The notes under the pieces are model-generated. The model was not told the DNA's origin. It did no database searches and saw only the letters and a program-made list of their open reading frames with translations. A DNA stretch of 64,000 bases from Caulobacter hibisci. GTDB lineage: Bacteria > Pseudomonadota > Alphaproteobacteria > Caulobacterales > Caulobacteraceae. The stretch lies in assembly GCF_016135805.1 (NCBI RefSeq), contig NZ_JADWOX010000002.1, positions 434,001-498,000 of the forward strand, in the 5' to 3' direction. Below, piece by piece: positions 25,137 to 36,209 of this stretch (position 1 is the stretch's first letter; each line of letters opens with the position of its first letter). The position numbers were made by a program, and so were the translations under genes.

Positions 25137-25201
25137 GGCTCCACGGCTCGCCGGTATGGCGGGCCTTCCTCTTCGAGCGGGGGAGGGGCATAAGCCGCGC
25201 C

Positions 25202-25933
25202 ATGTCCGCCGCCCCCGACAACCCCTACGATTCCGGCCTCGACGACCTGGTCCGCCGCATGGATCCGGACCGCTGGCTGGCTAGCCGCTTCGTGGCCGAC
25301 CCGGCGGCGCTGGCCGACGTCGTGGCGCTCTACGCCTATAACTACGAGCTGGCCCGGGTGGCGGGCGGCGTCACCAACGCGCTGATGGGCGAGATCCGCC
25401 TGACCTGGTGGCGCGAGGCGGTCGAGGAACTGGCGGCCGGCAAGCCGCCGCGCAAACATCCCACCGTCGAGGCCCTGGCCGTCTCGGGCCACGATCTTGG
25501 CCTGCTCGCGGCCATGGCCGAGGCGCGCCTCGCGGATCTCGAGGCCGAACCGTTCGCCGACGAGGCCGCGGTGCTGGACTATCTGGACGCCACCGCCGGC
25601 CGTGTCGCGATCCTGGCCGCGCGGCGGCTCGATCCGTCGGCGCAGGTCTCGGCGGTGCGGGCCGCCGCGCGCGCCTACGGCCTTGCCGGCCTCTGGCGCC
25701 TGGCCCTGGCCGGTCGGTCGCGCCTGCCGGCGGGTTGGAGCGCGGCGGACGTCCAGGCCCGCGTCGCGCAGCAGCGTCGGCTTGCTCGCGAGGAGCTTAA
25801 GGCCCTGCCGGTGGCGGCGTTTCCCGCCGTCGCGCCGGCGGCCCTGGCCGGCGTTCATTCGCAAGGTCGCGAGGCGAGCGCCCTGGAAGTGCGCGCCCGC
25901 CTCACCCTGGCCGTCGTGCTAGGCCGCGTTTGA
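25202..25933 (+). CDS. Squalene/phytoene synthase family protein
   Basis: The 243-residue product shows the trans-isoprenyl-synthase pattern (DPAALADVVALYAYNYELAR, GEIRLTWWREAVEEL, DYLDATAGRVAILAARRL, AARAYGLAGLWRLA). The aspartate-rich motifs of true squalene or phytoene synthases (DxxxD) are not clearly present, so it may be of the NDUFAF6-like type whose catalytic role is doubtful. No carotenoid or hopanoid genes are nearby. It ends in a 15-base convergent overlap with the unknown membrane protein gene. Confidence 0.8.
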   Translation: MSAAPDNPYDSGLDDLVRRMDPDRWLASRFVADPAALADVVALYAYNYELARVAGGVTNALMGEIRLTWWREAVEELAAGKPPRKHPTVEALAVSGHDLGLLAAMAEARLADLEAEPFADEAAVLDYLDATAGRVAILAARRLDPSAQVSAVRAAARAYGLAGLWRLALAGRSRLPAGWSAADVQARVAQQRRLAREELKALPVAAFPAVAPAALAGVHSQGREASALEVRARLTLAVVLGRV

Positions 25934-27010
25934 CGGCGCCGTGGCCTTAGTAGGCCTAGCCGCCTTGGTGAGACGGTCGAGTACATCGGGCACCAGCTGT
26001 TCGGAGAACCCGCCGATGAACGCCCAGACGAGCATCTTTGCGGAGTCCACATGTGTCTCGAAGCGCAGCGGGTGGCTCATGAAGCTGATTTGCGCCGCCG
26101 AGTACTGTTGCGGCGCTTTGATCAGCGGGAACAGCGCAGCGGCTGCGTCGCCGAGCAACTTGCCGCCTGTGGCAAGGCCGCTGGCGAAAAAGGCCAGGAG
26201 TACGAAGGACACCGCCGCGCCGACAAAGGCTGAGATCAGTACGGCCGTCCTGCCGTGTCGCAGGGCGCTCACCTGGCGGACCGGATCGATCTCGGAGGAG
26301 GCCGACGCCATTGCAGTCTCGGCGCGACGTAGGATCGAAACCATGGCGCCGGCGGCCCCGACAACGGCGATGACGGCGTAGTTCGAGAAAATCTCCGCCG
26401 ACGCAAATATGGGCGTGCCTGCGGTCAGGCGCGGCAGTACCAGAGTTGGGAGCAGGGCGACAAACAGCACGGCAAGCAGCCACAGGGCGCTGTACCGCAT
26501 GCGAGTGGTAAGAAGTTCACGTTCGCTGCTCAGCGTATAGAGCAGCTTGAGGCTTTCGAGCAGCGAAAGCGCTTCGGCGCGTCGCGCGGGTTCGCTGTCG
26601 GACGGTGAGGCGCCGGTCGATGGAACCGAAGCCTGGGCCGCGGCGTGCTTGGAACCCGTGCCCACCGCCAAGACATAGCGCTCGCGAAGATAGGTGAGCA
26701 TATAGAAAAGCTGCTCGCCCTCGTACCCTTGAACCTGGGTCTTCTTCAGATCGACGGCCGCCGCGATCTGCTCGCTTGGGTGGCGGCTGAAAAAGCCTTC
26801 CTCAAGTCGAGCGAAGCGCTTGTCGCACTTCTCGTAAGCAGCGGGGTCGGTCAATTTGGACAGCGTATCCATGCGCGCCAGATCGAGATCGACATCGGCT
26901 GCCAGCACTCTGGCCTCGGCGCAGCGGCCGTCTACAGAGAGTTTATTGGCGAGTTTTCGCGACGCGTGGGCCTCGGCTCTCTGCTCGTCGACGTTGACAT
27001 GCATGTTCAT
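25919..27010 (-). CDS. Unrecognised four-TM membrane protein
   Basis: The 363-residue product has a hydrophilic N-terminal half (about 1-165) and four hydrophobic segments (LWLLAVLFVALLPTLVL; NYAVIAVVGAAGAMVSIL; a long one near AVLISAFVGAAVSFVLLAFF; MLVWAFIGGFSEQLVPDVL). I do not recognise the family. The start ATG 27010 has AGGGGG at the right distance, but that site lies within a strong hairpin at 27015-27049. Rare codons (AGA, AAA, GTA, AAT) are more common than in neighbours, suggesting transfer. An earlier in-frame start at 27052 would precede the hairpin and has no ribosome-binding site. Confidence 0.75.
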   Translation of the reverse strand: MNMHVNVDEQRAEAHASRKLANKLSVDGRCAEARVLAADVDLDLARMDTLSKLTDPAAYEKCDKRFARLEEGFFSRHPSEQIAAAVDLKKTQVQGYEGEQLFYMLTYLRERYVLAVGTGSKHAAAQASVPSTGASPSDSEPARRAEALSLLESLKLLYTLSSERELLTTRMRYSALWLLAVLFVALLPTLVLPRLTAGTPIFASAEIFSNYAVIAVVGAAGAMVSILRRAETAMASASSEIDPVRQVSALRHGRTAVLISAFVGAAVSFVLLAFFASGLATGGKLLGDAAAALFPLIKAPQQYSAAQISFMSHPLRFETHVDSAKMLVWAFIGGFSEQLVPDVLDRLTKAARPTKATAPSNAA

Positions 27011-27014
27011 GGAA

Positions 27015-27049
27015 AGCCCCCTAAGATAACAACGATATCTGAGGGGGCT
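27015..27049 (-). promoter_or_regulatory. Hairpin sequestering ribosome-binding site
   Basis: A 14-bp stem with one mismatch (27015-27028 with 27036-27049; outer arms AGCCCCCT/AGGGGGCT, inner AGATA/TATCT) has a seven-base loop. In the minus-strand mRNA the 3' arm contains AGGGGG six bases before ATG 27010. It could hold translation off or stop read-through from the upstream peptidase gene; no T-run follows. Confidence 0.6.
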
Positions 27050-27072
27050 CAAAAATGCAATCTATGGAAGTT

Positions 27073-29166
<2,094 letters not shown>

Positions 29167-29455
29167 GGAAGCGTGGTCCAGGCGGCTCTGATGCCAGAAA
29201 ACCGCGCGACACTAACGGCGCCGTGCGCCCTAGGCCAGTCCGAAGGGCAAGGCCTTGCGCATGCTGCGGCGCCGTTTGCGAGTGTGGCGGAATTGGGCCT
29301 CCGAAATGGCGAAAACGCCTTATCCGACAAGGCTTTGAGGAGGTAACAATCAGAAACAGGACTTGCATTGCTGCGGCGCGGCGAAGCTCGTAGACGGTAA
29401 ATGGGGACGAATAGGTGGCCGCTAGAGCCGCTCCCAAGTTTTACAAAGGTTTCTC

Positions 29456-30352
29456 GTGTCGGTTTCGCCTTACTTCCAGCACACGGTCGCAGGACCGGTG
29501 ATCTTCGCAGGGATCGGCCTGCACACGGGCGCGCACGTGCGCGTCGCCGTGCGCCCCGCCGCTCCCGACAGCGGGATCGTCTTCGTGCGCACCGACGTCC
29601 AAGACCGCGACAACCGGGTGCCGGTGCGCGGCGACGCCGTGGTGCAGACCCAGCTGGGCACCGTCATCGCCAACGCCGCCGACGTGCGCGTCTCGACCAT
29701 CGAACACCTGATGGCCGCCCTGGCCGCCCTGTCGGTCGACAACTGCGTGGTCGAGCTCGACGGTCCCGAAGTGCCGATCATGGACGGCTCTTCCGAGCCC
29801 TTCGTGCAGATCCTCGACCGCGCCGGTCGCCGCAAGCAGGAAGCCGCGCGCCGCTACATCGAGATCCTGTCGCCGATCGAAGTGATCGAGGGTGACAAGC
29901 GCGCTGCCCTGACGCCGTCCGACTCGTTCGAGGTGGCCTTCGAGATCGCCTTCGCCAGTAAGGCCATCGGCCGCCAGCGCGTCGACCTGGTCATCGATGA
30001 GGACAGCTTCCGTCAGGAACTCTCCAACTGCCGCACCTTCGGCTTCCTGCGCGAGGTCGAGGCCCTGCGCGACATCGGCCTGGCCCGTGGCGGCTCGATG
30101 GAGAACGCCGTGGTTATCGACGGCGACCGCGTGCTCAATCCCGAGGGCCTGCGCCGCTCGGACGAGTTCGTGCGCCACAAGGCCTTGGACGCGGTCGGCG
30201 ACCTTTATGTCATCGGCGCTCCGATCCTTGGCAGGTTCGAAGGAATCCTGGCCGGTCACGGCCTCAATAACGCCGCGGTTCGTGCGTTGATGGAGCAACC
30301 GCGCGCCTGGCGCTGGCGCGCCTATGCGTCGGAGCTCGCCGAAGCGGTCTGA
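29456..30352 (+). CDS. lpxC: UDP-3-O-acyl-N-acetylglucosamine deacetylase LpxC
   Basis: The 298-residue zinc enzyme carries out the committed step of lipid A synthesis. Metal and active-site motifs are visible: STIEHLMAALAAL, PIMDGSS, RHKALDAVGDLYV and ILAGHGLNNAAVRAL. The start is GTG at 29456, giving MSVSPYFQHTVAGPV. The 289-bp region upstream shows no gene and must contain its promoter; an AGGAGGT at 29338-29344 is not followed by a start codon. Confidence 0.96.
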   Translation: MSVSPYFQHTVAGPVIFAGIGLHTGAHVRVAVRPAAPDSGIVFVRTDVQDRDNRVPVRGDAVVQTQLGTVIANAADVRVSTIEHLMAALAALSVDNCVVELDGPEVPIMDGSSEPFVQILDRAGRRKQEAARRYIEILSPIEVIEGDKRAALTPSDSFEVAFEIAFASKAIGRQRVDLVIDEDSFRQELSNCRTFGFLREVEALRDIGLARGGSMENAVVIDGDRVLNPEGLRRSDEFVRHKALDAVGDLYVIGAPILGRFEGILAGHGLNNAAVRALMEQPRAWRWRAYASELAEAV

Positions 30353-30469
30353 TCAATCGGGGGACGCTCCCGCCGCTTCTTCGGCTTTCATTTGCGCCCG
30401 CATCGACGTGGTGTAGAAGCCTGGGGTTCGGCGCGGGGGCGCGCTAATGCTTCTAGGGTGAGAGAGTCC

Positions 30470-31384
30470 GTGCTTCGCAATATCTCGGGACGTTCGGCCG
30501 TCATCGTCGCCGTGCTCGCCGCCCTGTCGGTGACCGCCTGCGCCGGCAAGCCCAAGAAGCCGACCCTCGTCTATGAGGAACGCCCGGTCGAGCTGCTCTA
30601 TTCCACCGGCGCCAACCGCCTGGATCGCGGCAGCTGGAACGAGGCCGTCGACTACTTCCGCGAGGTGGAGCGTCAGCACCCCTATTCGGAATGGTCGCGC
30701 CGCTCGATCCTGATGACCGGCTTCGCCCACTATCAGGGCAACCAGTATTCGGAAGCCATCGGCGACGCCGACCGCTTCATCTCGCTGTATCCGGGCAATC
30801 CGTCGGCCTCCTACGCCTTCTACCTGAAGGCCGTCTGCTACTTCGAGCAGATCGTCGACGTGAACCGCGACCAGGCCGCCACCGAGCAGGCGCTCGCGGC
30901 CCTGCGCGACGTCGTCCAGCGCTATCCCAACAGCGAATACGCCCAGGACGCCCGCCTGAAGATCGACATGGTCAACGACCAGCTGGCCGGCAAGGAAATG
31001 GCCATCGGCCGCTGGTACCTGCGCGACGGCAAGACCCTGGCCGCCATCGGCCGCTTCAAGGCCGTGGTCGACCGCCACCAGACCACCTCGCACACGCCCG
31101 AAGCCCTCTACCGCCTGGTCGAGGCCTACCTGACCCTGGGCCTCAACGAAGAGGCCAAGCGCAATGGCGCGGTGCTGGGCTACAACTTCCCGGGCGACCG
31201 CTGGTACGCCGACGCCTACCGCCTGCTCAACGACGCGGGCCTGAAGCCGGCCGTCGAGCCGCTGAAGGCCGGCAACAAGCGCAACCTGCTCGAGCGGGTC
31301 CTGACCCACGACAAGGGCGCGACCCTGGCGCCTCCGGGCGAGAAGAAGAAAAAGGGCGGCCTGATGGGCGTCCTGGGGATGTAG
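30470..31384 (+). CDS. bamD: Outer-membrane assembly lipoprotein BamD
   Basis: The product of about 304 residues has a lipoprotein signal (ISGRSAVIVAVLAALSVTAC with the lipobox cysteine) and TPR repeats starting ELLYSTGANRLDRGSWNEAV, with YPGNPSASYAFYLKAVCYFE. BamD binds BamA and guides beta-barrel insertion. GTG 30470 is chosen because GGTGAG lies seven bases upstream; GTG 30458 is an alternative with no good site. The Lys/Pro-rich C-terminal tail is a common feature of alphaproteobacterial BamD. A terminator follows. Confidence 0.93.
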   Translation: MLRNISGRSAVIVAVLAALSVTACAGKPKKPTLVYEERPVELLYSTGANRLDRGSWNEAVDYFREVERQHPYSEWSRRSILMTGFAHYQGNQYSEAIGDADRFISLYPGNPSASYAFYLKAVCYFEQIVDVNRDQAATEQALAALRDVVQRYPNSEYAQDARLKIDMVNDQLAGKEMAIGRWYLRDGKTLAAIGRFKAVVDRHQTTSHTPEALYRLVEAYLTLGLNEEAKRNGAVLGYNFPGDRWYADAYRLLNDAGLKPAVEPLKAGNKRNLLERVLTHDKGATLAPPGEKKKKGGLMGVLGM

Positions 31385-31402
31385 GCAGAGACTTCAGACA
31401 AG

Positions 31403-31430
31403 CGGGCCGTTGCAAAACGGCCCGTTTTTC
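31403..31430 (+). terminator. Intrinsic terminator after bamD
   Basis: A 9-bp stem CGGGCCGTT/AACGGCCCG with a GCAA loop at 31403-31424 is followed by TTTTTC. Confidence 0.92.
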
Positions 31431-31495
31431 TTTTGTTCTCAATCGGCTGTCGCGACCCCTTTGAAAAACTGCGATTCCCGGTGATCCTCGCGACC

Positions 31496-33193
31496 ATGCT
31501 GATCGGTCTCTCCATCCGCGACGTCGTGCTCATCGAGAGCCTCGACCTGGCCATCGGGCCGGGCCTGACCGCGCTGACCGGCGAGACCGGCGCCGGCAAG
31601 TCGATCATCCTCGACGCCCTGGGCCTGGCCACCGGCGCCCGCGCCGACGCCGGCCTGGTGCGCCGCGGGGCGGCTGGCCACGCCAGCGCCACGGCGATCT
31701 TCGCCCTGGCCCCCGACCATCCCGCCTTCGCCTATCTCGACGACAAGGGCCTGGACTACGCCCGCGACGAGGATCTCGTTTTGCGCCGCCAGCTGTCGCC
31801 CGACGGCCGCTCGCGCGCCTTCGTCAACGACCAGGCCACCAGCGTCGGCGTGCTCAAGGATCTGGGCGGCCTGCTGCTCGAGGTGCACGGCCAGCACGAG
31901 ACGGTCGGCCTGCTGGATCCGCGCACCCACCGCACCCTGCTGGACGCCTATGGCCAGGTCAGCATCGGGGCCGTGTCCTCGGCCTGGAGCGGCTGGCGCG
32001 CCGCCCGCGAGACCGCCGCCGAACTGAAGGCCCTGTCCGACCGCGCGGCGGCCGAGACCGAGGAACTGACCCTTCGCCTGTCCGAGCTCGACCGCCTCGA
32101 CCCGCGCGACGGCGAAGAGGCGGCCCTGGCCGACGAGCGGGCCCTGCTGGGCTCGGCCGAGAAGGCCCTGGCCGATATCGCCTCGGCCCAGGACGCCCTG
32201 GGCGGCGACAACCTGTCGGGCAAGCTGGCTTCGGCCTTCCGCGCTCTCGAGCGAGCGCGCGACCGCGCCGCCAGCGCCGGCGCGCCGGCCGACGGCCCGG
32301 CCATGACCCGCCTGGCCGCCGCCTGCGAGGCCGTCGATCGCGCTCTTGTCGAAGCCCAGGAGGCCGTCGCCGCCATCGACGCGGCCGCCGAGAGCTTCGA
32401 GTTCGAGCCCGACCGCCTGGAAAAGACCGAGGAGCGGCTGTTCGCCCTGCGCGGCATGGCCCGCAAGCTCAACGTCCTGGTCGAGGACCTGCCGGCCACC
32501 CGCGCCGACTTCGCCGCCCGCCTGCAGGCCATCGAGACCTCCGGCGAGGCCCTGGTCGCCGCCGAGGCCGAGGCCGACGCCGCCCGCGAGGCCTATCTCT
32601 ACGCGGCGGGCGCCCTGTCGGCCGAGCGCCGCGCGGCCGGCGACCGTCTTGCCAAGGCCGTCGAGGCCGAGCTTGGCCCGCTGAAGCTGGAAAAGGCCCG
32701 TTTCCGCGTCGGGCTCGACACGCTCGACGAGGACAAGGCCGGCCCCACGGGCCTGGACCGCATCGCCTTCGAGATCTCGACCAATCCCGGCGCGCCGTTT
32801 GGCCCGATGGAGGCCATCGCCTCGGGCGGCGAACTGGCCCGTTTCGCGTTGGCGCTGAAGGCGGCGCTGGCCGGCAAGGGCGGCGGCCCGCAGCCGCTGA
32901 TGATCTTCGACGAGGTCGACCAGGGCGTCGGCGGCGCCGTGGCCGACGCCGTGGGCCTGCGCCTCAAGCGCCTGGCCTCCAACGCCCAGGTGCTGGTCGT
33001 CACCCACTCGGCCCAGGTCGCCGCGCGCGGCGACGCTCACTGGCGCATCTCCAAGTCCGGCGACGACACCTCCACCCGCACCAAGGTCGAGCCCCTGTCG
33101 CCCGCCGAACGCGAGGAAGAGATCGCGCGGATGCTGTCGGGCGCGGAAGTCACCGAAGCCGCCCGTGCGGCGGCGCGGGCGCTGATCGGGTAA
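31496..33193 (+). CDS. recN: DNA repair protein RecN
   Basis: The 565-residue SMC-like ATPase aids double-strand break repair. Walker A is GLTALTGETGAGKSIILDAL, and a long coiled-coil region rich in Ala/Glu/Arg runs from about residue 150 to 350. The C-terminal ATPase half has SGGELARFALALKAAL and the Walker B FDEVDQGVGGAVADAV. ATG 31496 is preferred because RecN proteins start directly with this MLIGLSIRDVVLIESL strand. No LexA-type box was found upstream. Confidence 0.95.
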   Translation: MLIGLSIRDVVLIESLDLAIGPGLTALTGETGAGKSIILDALGLATGARADAGLVRRGAAGHASATAIFALAPDHPAFAYLDDKGLDYARDEDLVLRRQLSPDGRSRAFVNDQATSVGVLKDLGGLLLEVHGQHETVGLLDPRTHRTLLDAYGQVSIGAVSSAWSGWRAARETAAELKALSDRAAAETEELTLRLSELDRLDPRDGEEAALADERALLGSAEKALADIASAQDALGGDNLSGKLASAFRALERARDRAASAGAPADGPAMTRLAAACEAVDRALVEAQEAVAAIDAAAESFEFEPDRLEKTEERLFALRGMARKLNVLVEDLPATRADFAARLQAIETSGEALVAAEAEADAAREAYLYAAGALSAERRAAGDRLAKAVEAELGPLKLEKARFRVGLDTLDEDKAGPTGLDRIAFEISTNPGAPFGPMEAIASGGELARFALALKAALAGKGGGPQPLMIFDEVDQGVGGAVADAVGLRLKRLASNAQVLVVTHSAQVAARGDAHWRISKSGDDTSTRTKVEPLSPAEREEEIARMLSGAEVTEAARAAARALIG

Positions 33194-33359
33194 ATTCCTT
33201 CTCCCCTTGCGGGAGAAGGTGTCGCCGTAGGCGACGGATGAGGGGTCTCTCAAAAGCAAAACGCCGCGACAGCTGATCAGCCGTCGCGGTGTTTCCGTAT
33301 GTGCGACCCCTCACCCGACCTCCTTCGGAGGCCACCCTCTCCCGCAAGGGGAGATGGGG
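33194..33359. repeat. Mirrored intergenic repeat with recN terminator-like hairpin
   Basis: CTCCCCTTGCGGGAG near 33200 and the inverted CTCCCGCAAGGGGAG near 33340 flank the stretch, with GGTGTCGCCGTAGGCGAC beside the first. In the middle, 33266-33296 forms a stem of CCGCGAC with GTCGCGG around AGCTGATCAGC, flanked by AAAAC and GTTT, which could end recN transcription. No gene is present. Confidence 0.65.
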
Positions 33360-35459
33360 TTACAGATCCAGATCGTCCGCCGCGAAGGCCGCATTCTCCT
33401 GGATGAACTTGAAGCGCAGCTCGGGCTTGCGGCCCATCAGGGTCTCGACCAGGTCTTCCACCGACTCCTCGTGGCGCGGCAGGGTCACGCGCGCCAGGGT
33501 GCGGACGGCCGGGTCCATGGTGGTTTCCTTCAGCTGGGCGGCCATCATCTCGCCCAGGCCCTTGAAGCGGCCGATCTCGGGCTTCTTGCCCTTGAACATC
33601 GTGGCCAGCAGCTCGTCCTTGTGGGCGTCGTCGCGGGCGTATTCGGTCTTGCCGCCGTGGCTCAGGCGGTAGAGCGGCGGCAGGGCCAGATACAGCCGCC
33701 CGGCGCGGATCAGGTCCGGCATGGTGCGGTAGAAGAAGGTGATCAGCAGCGAGGCGATGTGGGCGCCGTCGACGTCGGCGTCGGTCATGATGATGATCCG
33801 CTCGTAGCGCAGATCCTCTTCACGGTACTTGCTGCCGCCCTGGGCTCCCAGGGCCAGCATCAGGTCCGACAGTTCCTTGTTGGCCGTGAACTTCTCGCCC
33901 GAGGCCGAGGCCACGTTCAGGATCTTGCCGCGCAGGGGCAGGATCGCCTGGTTCTTGCGGTTGCGGGCCTGCTTGGCCGAGCCGCCGGCCGAGTCGCCTT
34001 CGACGATGAACAGCTCCGCGCCGTCCACCGCGCCGCCGGCGCAGTCGGCCAGCTTGCCAGGCAGGCGCAGCTTGCGGGTCGCCGAGGCGCGGGAGACTTC
34101 CTTGTCCTTGCGGCGCTTGAGGCGTTCTTCGGCGCGCTCGACGACGAATTCCAGCAGGGCCTGGGCGGCCTTGGGGCTGGCGGTCAGCCAGTGGTCGAAT
34201 GGGTCGCGCAGGGCGTTCTCGACGAAGCGCTGGGCCTCGGTCGTCGACAGCTTTTCCTTGGTCTGGCCCTGGAACTCGGGGTTCTTGATGAACACCGAGA
34301 TCAGCGCGCCGGCCTGGGCCACCACGTCGTCGGCGGTGATGATCGCGCCGCGCTTCTCGCCCTTCAGTTCGGCATAGGCCTTGAGGCCGCGGGTCAGGGC
34401 GGCGCGGAAGCCGCTTTCGTGCGTGCCGCCCTCGGGGGTCGGCACGGTGTTGCAGTACGACTGCATGAAGCCGTCGTGTTCGCCGAAGCCGCGTGGGGTC
34501 CAGGTGACGGCCCACTCTACGGCGCCGGCCTCGCCCTGGCGCTCGATGCGGCCCGAGAAGCTGGTCGGGGTCACCGTCTCCAGCCCCTTGGTGCGCTCGG
34601 CCAGGAAGTCAGCCAGGCCGTTGGGGAAGTGGAAGGTCGCCTCGGGCGGGGTCTGGTCGTGGATGCGCTCCGGAGCGCAGGACCATTTGATCTGCACGCC
34701 GCGGAACAGATAGGCCTTCGACCGGGTCATCCGGTACAGGCGCGCCGGCTTGAAGGCGCAGCCCTCGCCGAAGATCTGCTCGTCGGGCTTGAAGCGCACC
34801 ATGGTGCCGCGCTTCTTGCTGGGCTGGATCTTCTCGACGCCGCCCAGCGGCTTGCCGCGAGCGAAGCTCTGGCGGTGCTCGAAGCCGTCGCGCCAGACCG
34901 TCACCTCGACCAGTTCCGACAGGGCGTTGACGACGCTGGCGCCCACCCCGTGCAGGCCGCCCGAGGTCTCGTAGGCCTTGCCGCTGAACTTACCGCCCGC
35001 GTGCAGGACGGTCATGATCACTTCCAGCGCCGACTTGCCCGGATGCTTGGGGTGGGGATCCACCGGCATGCCGCGACCGTCGTCCTTGACCGACAGGTAG
35101 CCGTCAGCGTCGAGCTTGACCTCGATCAGCTTGGCGAAGCCGGCCACGGCCTCGTCCATCGAGTTGTCGAGCACTTCGGCGAACAGGTGGTGCAGGGCCC
35201 GCTCGTCGGTGCCGCCGATGTACATGCCCGGACGCATGCGCACGGGCTCCAGCCCTTCCAGCACCTCGATCGAGCTGGCGTCGTAGCCGCCCGAGGAGGG
35301 GGCGGCGGCCGGCTCGGCCTTGCCTGGAGGGGGCGGAGGCGGCGGCTGCGGCTTGGGCTCGGGATGGGGTTCGCGGGCGGGCAAGGGCGGGGCGCTCGGC
35401 GGCGCCAGGGCGTCGTCGTCGAACAGCGAGAACAGCGAGTTGGGATCTTTGGACGACAT
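33360..35459 (-). CDS. parE: DNA topoisomerase IV subunit B ParE
   Basis: The 699-residue product has a Pro-rich N-terminal extension (to about residue 55). A GHKL ATPase domain follows (EVLDNSMDEAV, DDGRGMPVD, GGLHGVGASVVNALS), then the transducer and a TOPRIM domain (FIVEGDSAGGSAKQARNR, MTDADVDGAHIASLL). With ParC it separates daughter chromosomes. The Q-A-R-N-R context and the length fit ParE rather than GyrB. ATG 35459 is used; upstream sequence has no supported coding. Confidence 0.94.
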   Translation of the reverse strand: MSSKDPNSLFSLFDDDALAPPSAPPLPAREPHPEPKPQPPPPPPPGKAEPAAAPSSGGYDASSIEVLEGLEPVRMRPGMYIGGTDERALHHLFAEVLDNSMDEAVAGFAKLIEVKLDADGYLSVKDDGRGMPVDPHPKHPGKSALEVIMTVLHAGGKFSGKAYETSGGLHGVGASVVNALSELVEVTVWRDGFEHRQSFARGKPLGGVEKIQPSKKRGTMVRFKPDEQIFGEGCAFKPARLYRMTRSKAYLFRGVQIKWSCAPERIHDQTPPEATFHFPNGLADFLAERTKGLETVTPTSFSGRIERQGEAGAVEWAVTWTPRGFGEHDGFMQSYCNTVPTPEGGTHESGFRAALTRGLKAYAELKGEKRGAIITADDVVAQAGALISVFIKNPEFQGQTKEKLSTTEAQRFVENALRDPFDHWLTASPKAAQALLEFVVERAEERLKRRKDKEVSRASATRKLRLPGKLADCAGGAVDGAELFIVEGDSAGGSAKQARNRKNQAILPLRGKILNVASASGEKFTANKELSDLMLALGAQGGSKYREEDLRYERIIIMTDADVDGAHIASLLITFFYRTMPDLIRAGRLYLALPPLYRLSHGGKTEYARDDAHKDELLATMFKGKKPEIGRFKGLGEMMAAQLKETTMDPAVRTLARVTLPRHEESVEDLVETLMGRKPELRFKFIQENAAFAADDLDL

Positions 35460-35668
35460 GGGGTGATTTTGCGGCGATTCGGGACTCTCGCCCCGTATGA
35501 CCCGAGGCGCTCCCCAAGGAAAGCGTCGCCACGCGCTCGGCTGCACGTTTCCGGCGCGCGCACAAGCTTGACAACTATCACGTGTATTTGGGTTGTCTTG
35601 CCTCAGGGTTGATTCGATCGTCCCTCCACCGGCCCGCGCGACGGCCGGATCCAAGGGAGGAACAAGCC

Positions 35669-36055
35669 ATGAGCACGCTGGAAGCGTCCGCCGGGGTCGA
35701 CGACTTCACCACCACCGACTGCGGCTCCACCAACGGCACGGCCAACGGCAATCTGTCGGTCGGCGACGCGGTGTCGATCAACAACAACCAGGACCTCAGC
35801 TCGTGCATCGTCGGCAACAGCGAGGGCAAAGTCTACGGCATCCGGCTGGTCCCCAATTCCGGCATCTACAGCTACCGCGTCGACGTCGACGCCCAGGGCC
35901 CGGCCGGCATCGGCTCGGGCAGCATCAACCTGGCCTTCACCGACAAGACCGGCGACACCTACAAGCTGGCCATCACCAGCAGCCGCCGCTCGGAGCACAC
36001 GGTCTCCTACAACAGCGACAACCCGACCATCGTGAAGATCACCTGGTCGACCTGA
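35669..36055 (+). CDS. Small protein of unknown function
   Basis: The 128-residue product (MSTLEASAGVDDFTTTDCGS) has no signal peptide or membrane segment. It is rich in Ser, Thr, Asn and Gly and predicted to be mostly beta (VYGIRLVPNSGIYSYRVDVD, NLAFTDKTGDTYKLAITS), ending IVKITWST. Two cysteines are present. It may be a small beta-sandwich protein, but I do not recognise the family. GGGAGG nine bases before ATG 35669 fixes the start. Two strong hairpins follow the stop. Confidence 0.75.
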   Translation: MSTLEASAGVDDFTTTDCGSTNGTANGNLSVGDAVSINNNQDLSSCIVGNSEGKVYGIRLVPNSGIYSYRVDVDAQGPAGIGSGSINLAFTDKTGDTYKLAITSSRRSEHTVSYNSDNPTIVKITWST

Positions 36056-36063
36056 TCCGGCCT

Positions 36064-36089
36064 GGAGCCGCCCGTGCCTGGGCGGCTCC
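36064..36089 (+). terminator. Hairpin terminator after 35669 gene
   Basis: A perfect 10-bp stem (36064-36073 with 36080-36089) with loop GTGCCT starts eight bases after the stop. There is no T-run. Confidence 0.55.
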
Positions 36090-36112
36090 GACGGTCTATG
36101 ACTTCAAGGACG

Positions 36113-36137
36113 AGCCGGCCCTGGGTCAGGGCCGGCT
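36113..36137 (+). terminator. Second hairpin before M23 peptidase gene
   Basis: A perfect 10-bp stem AGCCGGCCCT/AGGGCCGGCT has loop GGGTC. It could be part of a double terminator or the leader of the next gene. Confidence 0.45.
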
Positions 36138-36209
36138 GTCGGCGTCCGGTGCATACTGAATTTGATGAGGCGCTCCCCTGGAAGGCGCGCCCGAAACGGG
36201 AGGGTGTCG

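Noticed and set aside
35569-35600. TTGACA at 35569 as a full housekeeping promoter for the 35669 gene
   Set aside because: The -35 element is perfect, but no acceptable -10 element lies 16-18 bases downstream.
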